A DNA stretch of 64,000 nucleotides from Paludibacteraceae bacterium (GTDB lineage: Bacteria; Bacteroidota; Bacteroidia; Bacteroidales; Paludibacteraceae). The stretch spans positions 1 to 64,000 of the forward strand of contig JAKSNS010000007.1 in assembly GCA_024399545.1 (NCBI GenBank), written 5' to 3'. A program made the position numbers and the translations under genes. Positions 63,265 to 64,000 of this stretch are shown here, piece after piece; the first letter of the stretch is position 1; each line of letters starts with the position of its first letter. The notes below the pieces were generated by a model. It ran no database searches. It was not told where the DNA came from and worked only from the letters and a program-made list of their open reading frames with translations.

Positions 63265-63352
63265 TTAATGGCATATTTTTCGTGTAGCCGCTGACAGGAA
63301 TAGAGATGCCTGTGAATGCTGCACCAGTATTTACTCTTAAAAACCATTGGAC

Positions 63353-63700
63353 ATGGATTTAATCAAAATTGCGGAAGCTGCTTTCGCAGGAGAGAAAAAA
63401 GAGTTCCCTAAATTCAAGAGTGGTGACACAATCACACTTGACTACCGTATCAAGGAGGGAAACAAAGAGCGTATTCAGAAATACCGCGGAGTCGTAATCA
63501 AGATTGCTGGTCACGGCGATGCTAAGCGTATTACTGTTCGCAAAATTTCCGATAACGTAGGTGTTGAGCGTATTTTCCCTATGAACTCACCTTTTATCGA
63601 GAACATTGAAGTTAACAAGATTGGTAAAGTACGTCGCGCAAAACTTTACTATCTGCGTAAACTTACAGGTAAGGCTGCACGTATCGCTGAAAAGCGTTAA
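63353..63700 (+). CDS. rplS: Ribosomal protein L19
   Basis: The 115-residue 50S protein L19, located at the 30S-50S interface. It has [51 protein letters not shown] and [20 protein letters not shown] choose the ATG at 63353 ([11 protein letters not shown]); two codons earlier the frame has only a TTG. It is followed by a strong terminator. The 88 nt before it contain a small CAGG/CCTG stem that might be a leader structure, but the evidence is weak. Confidence 0.96.
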   Translation: MDLIKIAEAAFAGEKKEFPKFKSGDTITLDYRIKEGNKERIQKYRGVVIKIAGHGDAKRITVRKISDNVGVERIFPMNSPFIENIEVNKIGKVRRAKLYYLRKLTGKAARIAEKR

Positions 63701-63720
63701 TCGGTTTCTTCCTGACAAAA

Positions 63721-63757
63721 AATAAGAGGTGCTTAATAAGCACCTCTTATTTTTTTA
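63721..63757 (+). terminator. rplS intrinsic terminator
   Basis: A perfect 14-bp stem AATAAGAGGTGCTT/AAGCACCTCTTATT with a 3-nt loop is followed by a run of T to 63756. A textbook intrinsic terminator. Confidence 0.9.
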
Positions 63758-63791
63758 TATACATTCAATTCTAGATTTTCTAATTCTAATA

Positions 63792-64000
63792 ATGTGACAC
63801 GGCAATTGCAGAACTGTAACCGCCAACTTTCATAAAATATGCAAAATACCGCAAATGTCACAATTAATATAATTCTTATCCATAACGTAAAAAAAACGTA
63901 GCCCGAACGGAGCAGCACCGAAGGATGAACGTAGCCCTGATTTAGCAGATCCCGAGACGAAATGTTAAAACTTAACTTCCAAAATTTCCTACATCCCATT
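63792..64000. repeat. Second copy of the waaA-upstream intergenic element, cut by the window end
   Basis: TGTGACAC, CTGTAACCG, CTCATAAAATATGC-like, CGCAAAT, ACGTAGCCC, AAATGTTAAA and ACATCCCATT occur in the same order and orientation as in 32479-32850. The 10-bp repeat array is absent here, leaving a single CTGTAACCG. No gene is seen in this last stretch. Confidence 0.6.

Noticed and set aside
63265-63352. Ribosomal-protein leader structure before rplS
   Set aside because: The visible stem is about 5 bp and could be chance; no conserved motif could be confirmed.

Overview
The window comes from a chromosome of a Bacteroidota bacterium, most likely order Bacteroidales. The evidence is the promoter type (TTTG, about 19-21 nt, then TAnnTTTG, seen about a dozen times with short A/T-rich leaders and no obvious Shine-Dalgarno), two secreted proteins with type IX secretion-like C-terminal domains, a peptidase C10 protein, a short-form DapB, a large LepB, DUF4954/DUF6242-type proteins and a TonB with the Bacteroidota C-terminal domain. 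No rRNA, tRNA or CRISPR array was seen.

Layout. 1-2098: recO and a 1.3-kb gene-free stretch of repeat fragments. 2099-5172 (minus): a small accessory operon of an SPFH-GYF_2 protein, a small membrane protein, a zinc-ribbon membrane protein and a GIY-YIG-like protein. 5737-10373: sbcD-sbcC. 10506-15963 (minus): polA followed by a large surface protein. 16073-20325: an [FeFe]-hydrogenase-like protein overlapping a C10 protease. 20561-33000: an AT-richer accessory zone with a deleted ATPase, a WYL regulator, a 2H-phosphoesterase/YopX-like fusion, an HKD nuclease, two overlapping DUF262 genes (one with a DUF1524 HNH domain), then decayed genes, transposase remnants, two paralogous small proteins and an exonuclease pair. 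33154-38861: waaA-hisS-DUF4954-recF. 38953-43296 (minus): rpoN-dacB-birA-ytxH-holin-like-small basic protein. 43444-48295 (minus): aroB-dapB-lepB-C26 peptidase-SPOR-folE. 48502-50702 (minus): pta-ackA. 50922-54890 (minus): DUF6242 lipoprotein-aroA-sufE-ATP-grasp-like. 54933-56299 (minus): LOG-lgt. 56472-63700 (plus): DUF2461-lolE-like-uvrA-ychF, tonB, rplS.

Core genes are tightly packed, with many 1-4 nt stop/start overlaps implying translational coupling. DNA repair is heavily represented (RecO, SbcCD, PolA, RecF, UvrA).

The best candidate for an undescribed system is the minus-strand block 22871-28537 with the WYL gene at 21568-22473. It combines two non-identical DUF262 proteins, an HKD nuclease and a 2H/YopX-like protein, in a region full of gene wreckage. 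A defence role is inference from families and context. Non-coding structure is also notable: two short inverted-repeat elements with exact 4-bp duplications (one between a stop codon and the uvrA start codon, one carrying the stop codon of its neighbour), a mirror-symmetric array of ten 10-bp repeats upstream of waaA, and several dispersed intergenic repeats.
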